Part shown: positions 6,525-15,017 of the stretch, in pieces | Position numbering within the stretch: position 1 is the stretch's first letter | Layout of the letters: every line of letters begins with the position of its first letter | NCBI GenBank assembly: GCA_027858455.1 | Contig: JAQICQ010000177.1 | Location: 1-15,119, forward strand | Length of the DNA: 15,119 nucleotides | Reading direction: 5' to 3' | Source of the DNA: Elusimicrobiota bacterium | GTDB taxonomy: Bacteria > CG03 > SLGR01 > JAGXOG01 | Position numbers and translations under genes: made by a program | The notes under the pieces: model-generated | Database searches by the model: none | What the model saw: the letters and a program-made list of their open reading frames with translations, nothing else | What the model was told of the DNA's origin: nothing

Positions 6525-7880
6525 TTACTCTGTAATGTAATCCAGGCCGAGCTCTTTTGCTTTTGCTATATCCTCTGTCCCGGCAACTGTTTTCATATCT
6601 TCCAGCAAATTATTAAATACTTCAAGCGCATCTTCATAAGATACTCCGCTATTACGGGTTTTGCACTCAGCCGCAAACGGATGTCCACCGCCGGTGATCT
6701 GATCTTTATGACCAAATTTCTCTACAAGGAGAGCTGAAAGATTAGAACATATCTTTCCCGCATGGATGTTAGGCGATGTTGCCCTTAAAGAAAAATGAAC
6801 TCCGCCGGCCGGTTCGGCATTTATCATAATAAACAGAACTTCGTTATCACCGGATTTTTCACTGAGATCATTATTATATATAGAGCCGGCCATAGGCATA
6901 AGGAGGATGTTTTCTCCTTCAAACTTATATATATCCGTATTGCCGAAAGTCTCTATTAGATCTGTCTTGCCGGAAAATAATTTCATGGTCTTTTCCCAGT
7001 CGCTTTTAAAATAATCAAATATTTTAATTACCTTTTTCGGATCAGTGGTGTCGTCTATGAAATCATCCAGCGTATTCCATCTGCTATAATTGAAATTTTC
7101 TCTCTGATCTTCCATAACCTCAAAGCTAAAGAGCGCATGGTCAAGATCGGCAAGGTCGCTGTCGCGGTCATTATAAAAATACTGAAAACCTCCGCCTCCG
7201 AGAGCAAAATAAAGTTCAGATATCTGATTTACAAGAGTTGTGACTTCCCTTTGCATAAACTCAAACATAGTCGGACGAGATTCTATCTTTTTAATAAGAT
7301 TGTCAAAAGTGCCCGTGATGCGCTCCTGGTAAAAATCTTTTACATAATCAGATATGTCGTCCATCGCAGGTTTTACAGCCCAGTCGCCTTTTAACCCTAC
7401 AAGCGCCATATAATCGTCGTATTTACTTTCGTAACCTAAATAGGTCATAAGCATGTGAGCCATATAAGAAGTGCTGCAGCCGTAATAAGCTCCTACGTTT
7501 GGATTTATCAAAAGGCATTCTTTAACTTCGCCTATCGGCGGATGATGGTCTATAACAATAAATTTATCCACCTTGCCGACATAATCATCGTAATACCCCA
7601 TAGTTCCTTTATCAGATACTATGACCGCATCGTAATCGTCTTTTGCCAACTCGGAATCCAGGAGACCTTCATCAAGTTCATAAGTGGGCGGAAGTTTTAC
7701 TGTAACTTTACCGCCTATTTCTTCAACAAGTTTCTTTAAAATTACTCCCGCAGTAAGGCCGTCCGGGTCGTCATGAGTAAAGATTAAGACATTATCCCCT
7801 TCCATATCCTTAAAACTGTCGGCCACCGGCACCCAATTGTTTTTCTTGAATTCTTCCTCGATAAAACTTTTGTAACTCAT
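6525..7880 (-). CDS. DHH/DHHA1-family phosphoesterase (RecJ/NrnA-like)
   Basis: A 451-residue phosphoesterase of the DHH superfamily, which uses two Mn ions to cleave phosphodiesters or phosphoanhydrides in oligonucleotides, cyclic-dinucleotide products, ssDNA or pyrophosphate. Motif I is FTHDDPDGLTA (34-44, with D38 and D40), motif II is VSDKGT (88-93, with D90), and the family signature DHH occupies 111-113 in VIDHHPP. The C-terminal DHHA1 substrate-binding GGGHPFAAEC lies at about 397-406. The length is well above NrnA (about 320) and close to archaeal RecJ/GAN-like exonucleases; the middle, around 190-320, has no motif I recognise. The start has GGAG ten bases upstream and sits 16 nt after the thymidine phosphorylase stop. 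In this operon it could release nucleotides from short nucleic acids, but no nucleotidase is evident to make nucleosides from them. Confidence 0.85.
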   Translation of the reverse strand: MSYKSFIEEEFKKNNWVPVADSFKDMEGDNVLIFTHDDPDGLTAGVILKKLVEEIGGKVTVKLPPTYELDEGLLDSELAKDDYDAVIVSDKGTMGYYDDYVGKVDKFIVIDHHPPIGEVKECLLINPNVGAYYGCSTSYMAHMLMTYLGYESKYDDYMALVGLKGDWAVKPAMDDISDYVKDFYQERITGTFDNLIKKIESRPTMFEFMQREVTTLVNQISELYFALGGGGFQYFYNDRDSDLADLDHALFSFEVMEDQRENFNYSRWNTLDDFIDDTTDPKKVIKIFDYFKSDWEKTMKLFSGKTDLIETFGNTDIYKFEGENILLMPMAGSIYNNDLSEKSGDNEVLFIMINAEPAGGVHFSLRATSPNIHAGKICSNLSALLVEKFGHKDQITGGGHPFAAECKTRNSGVSYEDALEVFNNLLEDMKTVAGTEDIAKAKELGLDYITE

Positions 7881-7896
7881 CTTTTTACTACTCCTT

Positions 7897-9204
7897 TTAA
7901 TTAATTATATCGTATATCAACTCGGGACTTTTAACTTTATCTTTAGTTATTTTTAAAGAATTAATATACATATCTTTTGCCTCTTCCATATTTTTTACGG
8001 TAGACGAAGAAAGAACGGCCAGAGTCTCTCCGGCTTCTACTTTGTCTGAAATCTTTTTAAATACTTCTATTCCGGCCGAATGGTCTATCTTATCGATGAC
8101 CCGCTCGCGGCCAGCGCCAAGCGACAGAGCTGTAAGCCCGACCTTTCTTGTATCCATTGCCTCTATATATCCGTTTTCGGGACTTTTTACTTCGGCTGAA
8201 TATTCGGGCTGTTTTAAAACCTCATCGGGATTTGAACATACTTTGCGATCCCCGCCCTGAGCTTCTATCATATCCCCGAATTTTTTAAGGGCCGCTCCAT
8301 TATTAAGATTTGCAAGTGCGGCTTTTTGCGCTGTTTTAAGATCCTTCTGTCTTCCCGATAATTGCAACATCATGCCGGCAAGGACAACCGTTATCTCTGT
8401 AATATCATCCGGCCCTTTGCCTGACATAATTTCAACAGCCTGCTTTATCTCGTTTGCATTGCCGATTGAACGACCGAGAGGCTGATTCATATCAGAAATT
8501 ACCGCCGCCATTTTTCTGTTATTATAACGTCCTATCTCTAACATTGCTTTTGCAAGTTTTTTGGCATCTTCGGTCTTTCTCATAAAAGCCCCTGACCCGG
8601 TTTTTACATCAAGAACAAGACCCGAAGAACCCTCTGCAAGCTTTTTACTCATAATACTTGCCGCAATCAACGGTATACTGTCAACCGTAGCGGTTACATC
8701 CCTGAGGGAATACATCTTTTTATCAGCGGGCGCTATATTTTTCGTCTGACCGATTATTGCCACACCGACCTTTCTCAGCTGATCTTTAAAACTGTTTCTT
8801 GTAATGTCTATCCTGTATCCGGGGATAGACTCAAGTTTATCAAGCGTCCCGCCTGTATGGCCGAGTCCGCGTCCGCTCATCATAGGCACTACCAATCCAA
8901 GCGACGCGGCAAGAGGCGCAAGCGACAAAGATACTCCGTCGCCCACTCCGCCGGTAGAATGTTTATCAACGGTAATGCCGCCTATATCATTTAAATCAAT
9001 CTCTTCTCCCGACTTAACCATAATATTTGTAAAATCCGAAAGTTCTTCCGGCGTCATACCTTTAAAATAAACAGCCATGAGAAACGCGGACATCTGATAT
9101 TGAGGAATTTTCTCTTCTATAAAACCATCAATAAGAAATTTTAATTCTTCATGTTCAAGTTTTTCACCTTCCCGTTTTTTAAATATTAAATCATAAGTAT
9201 TCAT
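7897..9204 (-). CDS. deoA: Thymidine/pyrimidine-nucleoside phosphorylase
   Basis: A 435-residue enzyme of the TP/PyNP family, converting thymidine or uridine plus phosphate to the base and (deoxy)ribose-1-phosphate. The phosphate-binding KHSTGGVGD (81-89) and the family signature SGRGLGHTGGTLDKLE (110-125) are intact. Base-contacting Y165, R168, S183 and K187 fall in MYSLRDV and ASIMSKK, and the C-terminal beta-rich domain starts around residue 345. Residue 108, before the signature, is methionine (VVPMMSGRG) as in E. coli thymidine phosphorylase (VPMISGRG-like) rather than the lysine of Bacillus PyNP, which suggests a preference for deoxynucleosides. The length of about 435 excludes archaeal AMP phosphorylase, which carries an extra N-terminal domain. 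It starts 62 nt after PNP, in the second-largest gap of the operon. If it makes deoxyribose-1-phosphate, a deoC gene is expected elsewhere in the genome. Confidence 0.95.
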   Translation of the reverse strand: MNTYDLIFKKREGEKLEHEELKFLIDGFIEEKIPQYQMSAFLMAVYFKGMTPEELSDFTNIMVKSGEEIDLNDIGGITVDKHSTGGVGDGVSLSLAPLAASLGLVVPMMSGRGLGHTGGTLDKLESIPGYRIDITRNSFKDQLRKVGVAIIGQTKNIAPADKKMYSLRDVTATVDSIPLIAASIMSKKLAEGSSGLVLDVKTGSGAFMRKTEDAKKLAKAMLEIGRYNNRKMAAVISDMNQPLGRSIGNANEIKQAVEIMSGKGPDDITEITVVLAGMMLQLSGRQKDLKTAQKAALANLNNGAALKKFGDMIEAQGGDRKVCSNPDEVLKQPEYSAEVKSPENGYIEAMDTRKVGLTALSLGAGRERVIDKIDHSAGIEVFKKISDKVEAGETLAVLSSSTVKNMEEAKDMYINSLKITKDKVKSPELIYDIIN

Positions 9205-9216
9205 TTTTAATTTTCT

Positions 9217-9236
9217 CCGGTAATGCTGCCGGTAAT
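9217..9236. repeat. Short tandem direct repeat (CCGGTAAT twice) before the thymidine phosphorylase gene
   Basis: CCGGTAAT occurs at 9217-9224 and again at 9229-9236, with a 12-bp period, in the 62-bp gap between PNP and the thymidine phosphorylase start. On the minus strand one copy touches the GGAG ribosome binding site. It could be a protein-binding site or simply chance; no hairpin or terminator is formed. Confidence 0.3.
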
Positions 9237-9266
9237 ATTATTTATTTCTTTACAAATATTCATATT

Positions 9267-10067
9267 TTAAATCTTCCCTACTGTCTCTCTTACTAAATCC
9301 TTAAATTTCTCCTGGGCCATTGTGGTAGTTTCTATAACTTCCTGGTGAGAAAGAGCCTCCCCGGTTATGCCTGCGGCCATATTTGTAATCATGGAAAGCC
9401 CCAGTACTTGTATGCCGTATTTATTTGCCATAATAACCTCGGGAACCGTAGACATCCCGACAATATCGGCTCCTATGACCCGGGCCATATTTATTTCTGC
9501 TGGAGTCTCATAAGAAGGTCCGCTGTTAGCCATATAAACCCCTCTTTTTAAATCTATATCCAAATCAGCGCCGACTGCAGCGGCGATATCTCTTAAATCT
9601 CTGCTATAGGCATCTGTCATATCTATAAAATCCGCGGCGCCTATAAGAGGATTATCCCCCATGAAATTTATATGGTCGTCTATTATAACTATGTCGCCCG
9701 GAGTAAAATTCTCATTTACGCCTCCCCCGGCATTACTGACAATAAGTTTTTTAATTCCGCATTCAGCCATAACTTCCATAGGAAAACAGACCTCACCCAT
9801 AGTGTGTCCTTCATAATAGTGTATTCTCCCGGAAAGGGCAAGAACATCAACCCCGTTTAATTTCCCGAAAACATATTCTCCCTTATGACCTTCTACGGTA
9901 GATTCGGGGAAATCCGGAATATCTTTAAAACTTTTTCTTTTCAGACCTTCAAATTCATCGGCAAGCGAGCCGAGACCGCTTCCGAATATCAGTCCTATCT
10001 CGGGTTTTGAATCTATAATTTCCGATACTTTATCTACCGCTGTTTTTAATCTTCTCTTATCCGTCAT
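9267..10067 (-). CDS. punA: Purine nucleoside phosphorylase, trimeric PNP-I type
   Basis: A 266-residue trimeric-type PNP (usual length 270-290) that phosphorolyses inosine, guanosine and their deoxy forms to the base plus (deoxy)ribose-1-phosphate. Visible motifs are IFGSGLGSLAD (27-37) for phosphate, TVEGHKGEYVFG (57-68), SGRIHYYEGH (79-88) with the R81/H83 phosphate contacts, SNAGGGVN (111-118), GPSYETPAEI (183-192) with E187 for the purine, VGMSTVPE (203-210) with the sugar-contacting M205, and SMITNMAAG (225-233). The asparagine N229 in the last motif is the 6-oxopurine selector of this family, so adenosine is not expected as a substrate, which complements the adenosine deaminase and the MTAP-type enzyme downstream in the operon. 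The start has AGGAGG ten bases upstream, 37 nt after the deoB stop. Confidence 0.95.
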   Translation of the reverse strand: MTDKRRLKTAVDKVSEIIDSKPEIGLIFGSGLGSLADEFEGLKRKSFKDIPDFPESTVEGHKGEYVFGKLNGVDVLALSGRIHYYEGHTMGEVCFPMEVMAECGIKKLIVSNAGGGVNENFTPGDIVIIDDHINFMGDNPLIGAADFIDMTDAYSRDLRDIAAAVGADLDIDLKRGVYMANSGPSYETPAEINMARVIGADIVGMSTVPEVIMANKYGIQVLGLSMITNMAAGITGEALSHQEVIETTTMAQEKFKDLVRETVGKI

Positions 10068-10104
10068 ATTATGTTTTCCTCCTACAATACTGCTTTACCT
10101 ATCT

Positions 10105-11280
10105 TTATAATATATCTTCTTTAAAACTAACTCCTGATTTTAATTTTTCTATACCTAAAATATCCGCAATTGTCTGTCCGCAATCCGCAAATGTCTCTCT
10201 TATCCCAAGATTAACATCTTCTTTTACTTTATCTCCGGCGACCAATATCGGCACATACTCCCGGGTATGGTCTGTATGTCTCTTAAAAGTCGGGTCGCAG
10301 CCGTGGTCGGCCGTAATCATAAGTATTTCATCAGAGTCCATACTCTCTATTATCTCTTTAAGCCGGCGGTCAAATTCCATAAGAGCATCTGCATATCCTT
10401 TAGTATTTCTTCTGTGGCCGTAAACGGAATCAAACTCCACAAGGTTAACAAATATGAGTCCGGGGCGACCTTTATTATCTTTTATAGCTTTAATGGTTTT
10501 ATCTATACCGTCGGAATTGTTTGTGGTCTTTATTTCCTCAGTCAGACCCCGGTGAGCAAAGATATCGCCTATCTTCCCTATTCCCACTGCCGAGATGCCG
10601 GCTTTTTTAATTTTATCCGGCAAGGTGTCGCCGGGAGGCTCTACTGAGAAATCTTTGCGGGCTGCCTCATTTCTTTTGAAATTCCCCGGACTGCCCGTAA
10701 AAGGCCGGGCTATAACCCTGGATACTGAATCTTTGCCTTTAAGTATATTTCTGGCCTTGCGGCAGATATCATATAATTCTTCAGGCGACATAATATCATT
10801 GTGAACAGCTATCTGAAAAACCGAATCCGCAGATGTATAAACTATCGGGCTGCCTGTATTTAAATGCTCTTTACCTAACTGTTTAAGAATCTCTGTGCCT
10901 GACATCGGGTAGTTGCCTATTGTTTTCCGTCCGATTTCTTCTTCAAACTTTTTTATTATTTTTTCCGGGAACCCGTCGGGATAAGTAGGGAATTTAAAAT
11001 CCAGAGGCAATCCGCACATCTCCCAGTGCCCCGTAGTTGTATCTTTATTCGGAGAAGCCGCGGCCATCTTGCCGTAGGCTCCTTTTAATTTCACAGACCT
11101 GCCTCCGATATCGGATATTTCACCCAGCCCCATTGCGCAAAGATTAGGAAGATTAAAATCTTTAATTTCTTTAGAAATATGTAAAAGCGTATCAGCACCC
11201 TCATCGCCGAATTTTGGCGCGTCGGGAAGAGCCCCAACACCGACACTGTCTAAAACAATAAGTATTACCTTCTTTATCAT
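10105..11280 (-). CDS. deoB: Phosphopentomutase
   Basis: A 391-residue alkaline-phosphatase-superfamily mutase interconverting ribose-1-phosphate and ribose-5-phosphate (and the deoxy forms), the step that carries phosphorylase products into sugar metabolism. The N-terminal metal site VLDSVGVGALPDA (9-21, D11) and the phosphothreonine loop KDTTTGHWEM (79-88, one of T81-T83 is the phosphorylated residue) are intact. The C-terminal metal cluster ADHGCDPTFKRHTDHTRE (324-341) supplies D325, H326 and H338. Length is the normal value of about 390-400. Its ATG shares one base with the adenine deaminase stop (TGATG), so translation is coupled. The position just before PNP and the pyrimidine phosphorylase is the classical logic of deo operons. 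Confidence 0.97.
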   Translation of the reverse strand: MIKKVILIVLDSVGVGALPDAPKFGDEGADTLLHISKEIKDFNLPNLCAMGLGEISDIGGRSVKLKGAYGKMAAASPNKDTTTGHWEMCGLPLDFKFPTYPDGFPEKIIKKFEEEIGRKTIGNYPMSGTEILKQLGKEHLNTGSPIVYTSADSVFQIAVHNDIMSPEELYDICRKARNILKGKDSVSRVIARPFTGSPGNFKRNEAARKDFSVEPPGDTLPDKIKKAGISAVGIGKIGDIFAHRGLTEEIKTTNNSDGIDKTIKAIKDNKGRPGLIFVNLVEFDSVYGHRRNTKGYADALMEFDRRLKEIIESMDSDEILMITADHGCDPTFKRHTDHTREYVPILVAGDKVKEDVNLGIRETFADCGQTIADILGIEKLKSGVSFKEDIL

Positions 11281-12983
11281 CAGTTAAAAAGCCCCACAAT
11301 CTTAAATTTGTCTACATCAACCAGTCCTTTGTCGGTTAGCTTTAGTGACGGAATTACCGGCAGACATAAAAACGACAGGGTAAAAAACGGGTCGTCCGGC
11401 ACTGCGCCGAGCTCTTTGGCTTTCTTTTTAAGCGCTATAAGTTTATCTCTGATCTGCCGGATAGGAAGCTCGCTCATAAGTCCGGCTATCGGCAAATCAA
11501 GGCTTTCCAATATTTTTCCGTCATTTGCCACCGCCAGCCCCCCTCCCATCTTAACGACTTTTATAACCGCAGCCATTATATCTTTATCATTTATCCCGGT
11601 TGCCACTATATTATGAGAATCATGCGCTACAGAAGTTGCTATGGCCCCTGATTTAAGGCCCATTCCCTTAAGCATTCCCACCCCTATATTACCGCTGGCA
11701 CGGTGCCTTTCAACTACACAAATTTTTAACATATCCCGGGAAGTATCGCTTACAAGCATTCCTTTCGCCACCGGTGTCTTATACTTTTTATATTCGGTAA
11801 CTATCTGAGAAGGGACAAGCTTAATGGTCTTCACCTTCTTCCCCCGCGCTTTAACTTTAAAATCATCTTCAACAAGCCACTTAACATTTACCGAACCCCT
11901 TATATGTATATCTTTTGGTTTTGCCGTGCGTTTTTTTAATTTACCGTTTTCTGCCACAAGTTTCCCTTTTTTAAAAACCATGAGCGGTGTCAGCGAGCGG
12001 AAAGATTTAAGCACCTGCAAATCAGCGTCATACCCCGGAGCTATAGCTCCTTTGCCGTCAAGATTAAAATAACGGGCGGTATTTAATGTAGCCATTTTTA
12101 CGGCTATTACCGGATCTACACCGGCTTTATGCGCTCTTGTTACTATATAATTTATATGCCCCTGGCTTATAAGGTCTTCAGGGGAACGATCATCGCTTAC
12201 AAAAGAAAAATTTGAAGAGTTAGAAGGATTAACCAGATCAATTAAAGCATCAAAATTTTTTGTTGCCGTCCCTTCTCTGATCATAATATCCATGCCTTTT
12301 CTCAATTTTTCCGCCGCTTCATCATAAGTAGTTGATTCATGGTCGCTGGAGATACCCGCGCTTATATATGCGGATAATGCCTTTCCCGAAAGGCCCGGCG
12401 CATGGCCGTCTATTTTTTTTGAAGATACCATCTTTATTTTATCTAATACTTTTTTATCCCCGCCGATAACTCCTGTAAAATTCATCATCTCACCGAGGCC
12501 TACTACCCATTTCTCTGAAAGATACGGAAATATATCGCCCGCAGTTATAACTGCTCCGGAAGTTTCCAGATTAGTTGCCGGAACGCAGGAAGGCATCATA
12601 AGGTAAACTTCAAGAGGCTGATATTTTGCTGATTCAAGCATATATTTTATACCGGACAGCCCCAAAACATTAGCTATCTCATGGGGATCGGCCACCACGG
12701 AAGTAGTCCCCATAGGAACAACCGCATTGGCAAATTCCGATACTGTAAGCATGGAACTTTCAATATGTATATGACCGTCAATGTAGCCGGGAAGGATATA
12801 CCTGTTTTTTATGTCTATGGTCTCAGCTGCCCGGTAGTCTCCGAAACCGCATATCTTACCTTTATATACGGCAATATCGGTCTTTATTATTTCGCTGGAA
12901 AGGACATTTACCACCCGCCCGCCTTTTAAAAGCAGGTCAGCCGGTTTCTTGCCGGAAGATACCTTTATAAAATCATCAAGCAT
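11280..12983 (-). CDS. ade: Adenine deaminase
   Basis: A 567-residue amidohydrolase of the bacterial Ade type, converting adenine to hypoxanthine and ammonia with a binuclear metal centre. The metal motifs are clear: PGYIDGHIHIESSML (65-79, H71, H73, E75), VADPHEIANVLG (98-109, D99, H101), GLGEMM (162-167), DGHAPGL (192-198), SSDHES (212-217) and FVSDDRSPEDL (261-271). The Ade-specific C-terminal domain is also present, with VAHDSHN followed by GGGLAVAND. The full length agrees with the family (about 570-600). The ATG lies only 3 nt beyond the transketolase stop, with a weak CGGA upstream, so expression probably depends on readthrough of ribosomes from transketolase. It would process adenine released by the MTAP-type phosphorylase. 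Confidence 0.95.
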   Translation of the reverse strand: MLDDFIKVSSGKKPADLLLKGGRVVNVLSSEIIKTDIAVYKGKICGFGDYRAAETIDIKNRYILPGYIDGHIHIESSMLTVSEFANAVVPMGTTSVVADPHEIANVLGLSGIKYMLESAKYQPLEVYLMMPSCVPATNLETSGAVITAGDIFPYLSEKWVVGLGEMMNFTGVIGGDKKVLDKIKMVSSKKIDGHAPGLSGKALSAYISAGISSDHESTTYDEAAEKLRKGMDIMIREGTATKNFDALIDLVNPSNSSNFSFVSDDRSPEDLISQGHINYIVTRAHKAGVDPVIAVKMATLNTARYFNLDGKGAIAPGYDADLQVLKSFRSLTPLMVFKKGKLVAENGKLKKRTAKPKDIHIRGSVNVKWLVEDDFKVKARGKKVKTIKLVPSQIVTEYKKYKTPVAKGMLVSDTSRDMLKICVVERHRASGNIGVGMLKGMGLKSGAIATSVAHDSHNIVATGINDKDIMAAVIKVVKMGGGLAVANDGKILESLDLPIAGLMSELPIRQIRDKLIALKKKAKELGAVPDDPFFTLSFLCLPVIPSLKLTDKGLVDVDKFKIVGLFN

Positions 12984-12986
12984 TAA

Positions 12987-15017
12987 TTATCCGGTCTTTT
13001 TACCTACAAGATTTTTTGCTTTAACAGCAATGTTTTCTGCTACAAGCTCGAAATCTATCATAAGTTCCCAAGGCGCTCCGCTCTCTCCGAATGTATCCTG
13101 AACCCCTACCATATCCATCACGAGCGGTGTATTTATATCTTTGGAAGTATTTATAGCTCCCGCAATAATATTACCAAAGCCTCCCACCTGGTGTTCTTCG
13201 CAGGTTATTACCGCATTGGTCTCTTGAGCTGCTTTTTTCATTGTGGCCTTGTCTAAAGGTTTAACCGTATGCACGTCCAGGATGCGGCTTTCAATTCCGT
13301 ATTCTTCTTTTAATATCCAGGCCGCTCTCATTGCTTCGGGGACCATCGGCCCGCATGCAACTAATGTTATATCTTCATTCTCGCCTTTATATTCAGTGCC
13401 TAATGTCCACTTAAAAGCATCGGCAAATTTATCAGCCCATCCTCTGAACCTGACCACATTGGCAACACCGAATTCATAGGGCGTATCTTTATCTGTCACT
13501 ACCGGAGTTGCCTCGCGGGCATAACGGATAACCGAAGGGCCATCCATATAAGTCACTGCTTTTGTTGCATTATATGTTTCATTGCTGTCGCAGGGAACGG
13601 TAAGGACAATATCGGGCAGGTAATTTATTACTGCTATCTCTTCTAAAGCCTGATGGGTCGCTCCGTCAGCCCCTACAGAAATACCCCCGTGAGCGTCGGC
13701 GATATTAACATTAAGTTTATTATAACAGGCCGTTGTTCTTATCTGATCCCATGCGCGCCCCGTGGCAAATACGCCGTATGAACCGACAAAAGCAGATTTC
13801 CCCTCTTTAGCAAAACCCGAAGCTACCTGTATCATATTGGCTTCGGCTATACCTACGCTGAAAAAACGGTTTTTCCTTTCGGGATGATTGGCATAAAACT
13901 TATCCATTCTTATGGAACTTGTTATATCAGCGCCGTGGGCTACTATGTTTTTATCAGATCCCATTTCATCCAGCGCGTCCCCAAAACCGTTCCGGGTGGG
14001 AACCATATCAACTTTCATTTCATCGGCATCGTTCCACCAATAGGACTTTGAAAATTTAGGAAGTTTTTCAAGCATATCCTTATCTATAGTTTTCTGATAG
14101 TCAGAAGCAATTTTAAGCAGCCCGTCAACTTTTTCTTTGGTAAACTGCGGGTCACCTATATCCTGCAGGGCTCTGTCAAGAGATTCTTCTCCGCTCCTGC
14201 CGTCCGCAGGCGGGGAACCGTGATAACCCACGACATTTTCCGCATACGACACCCCTTTGCCTTTTACGGTTCGGCCTATGATTACGGTAGGCGCTCCCTT
14301 AAATTCAGCAGCCTCGTTGAAAGCGCTTATTATTGCTTCCATATCGTGACCGTCTATTTCTATTACCTTCCACCCGAAAGATTCATACTTGTCTTTAAGC
14401 GAACCAAGCTGCATAACTTCATCGGTACTTCCGTCAATCTGAAGTCCGTTTAAATCAACTATTGCCGTTAAATTATCTAACTTGTAGTGAGCTGCGCTCA
14501 TTATAGCTTCCCAGACCGACCCTTCATCATGCTCACCGTCCCCCATTATACAATAGGCCCGGTAATTTATCCCTTCCAGGTTTGCGTTAAGAGCCGAACC
14601 TACCGCCACTCCCAGCCCCTGTCCGAGGGAACCGCTTGAAAGTTCTATTCCCGGCAACTTTAACCTGTTCGGATGGCCTTCAAATCCGGAACCTAATTTC
14701 CTTAAATTTATTGTATCTTCAAAAGGGAAATATCCCGAAGCAGCAAGCGCTGCATAAATAGCCGGAGCTTTATGACCGGCTGACCAAAAAATGCGGTCTC
14801 TTTCTTTCCATTCCGGATTTTCAGGATCATGTTTTGCTATTTTTAAATAAAGCGCTGCGACTATATCCATGATAGAAAGAGTCCCTCCCGGATGGCCTGA
14901 ACCTGCCGCATGAATTGATATCATATTATAGGATCTCATTTCTTTTGCTTTTTGAATCAGTTCCTCTGTTGAATAGTCTTTGATTACACTTTTATCCTTT
15001 GAATTAAAAATAGGCAT
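12987..15017 (-). CDS. tkt: Transketolase, single-chain
   Basis: A 676-residue thiamine-diphosphate enzyme moving two-carbon ketol units between sugar phosphates, here the likely exit from ribose-5-phosphate into the pentose phosphate/glycolytic pool. The N-terminal domain has SGHPGG (40-45, H42), SAGHKAP (79-85), GSLGQGLGVAVG (129-140) and the ThDP motif GDGEHDEG (159-166) ending at N190, plus GYHGSPP (264-270). The pyrimidine-binding domain has GIAEANM (389-395) with catalytic E392, GSYGVFATGRAWDQIR and DGATHQALEEIA (451-462, H455). The N-terminal half resembles the two-subunit transketolases of archaea and Thermotogales, here joined to the C-terminal half by a linker of about 60-70 residues. 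About 20 extra residues around 523-547 precede the C-terminal domain. A strong AGGAGA lies six bases before the ATG, making it the probable first gene of the operon. Confidence 0.95.
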   Translation of the reverse strand: MPIFNSKDKSVIKDYSTEELIQKAKEMRSYNMISIHAAGSGHPGGTLSIMDIVAALYLKIAKHDPENPEWKERDRIFWSAGHKAPAIYAALAASGYFPFEDTINLRKLGSGFEGHPNRLKLPGIELSSGSLGQGLGVAVGSALNANLEGINYRAYCIMGDGEHDEGSVWEAIMSAAHYKLDNLTAIVDLNGLQIDGSTDEVMQLGSLKDKYESFGWKVIEIDGHDMEAIISAFNEAAEFKGAPTVIIGRTVKGKGVSYAENVVGYHGSPPADGRSGEESLDRALQDIGDPQFTKEKVDGLLKIASDYQKTIDKDMLEKLPKFSKSYWWNDADEMKVDMVPTRNGFGDALDEMGSDKNIVAHGADITSSIRMDKFYANHPERKNRFFSVGIAEANMIQVASGFAKEGKSAFVGSYGVFATGRAWDQIRTTACYNKLNVNIADAHGGISVGADGATHQALEEIAVINYLPDIVLTVPCDSNETYNATKAVTYMDGPSVIRYAREATPVVTDKDTPYEFGVANVVRFRGWADKFADAFKWTLGTEYKGENEDITLVACGPMVPEAMRAAWILKEEYGIESRILDVHTVKPLDKATMKKAAQETNAVITCEEHQVGGFGNIIAGAINTSKDINTPLVMDMVGVQDTFGESGAPWELMIDFELVAENIAVKAKNLVGKKTG

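Noticed and set aside
7897..9204. AMP phosphorylase of the archaeal pentose bisphosphate pathway
   Set aside because: The protein is about 435 residues, begins directly with the TP/PyNP helical domain and lacks the additional N-terminal domain of AMP phosphorylase; no RuBisCO or ribose-1,5-bisphosphate isomerase is nearby.
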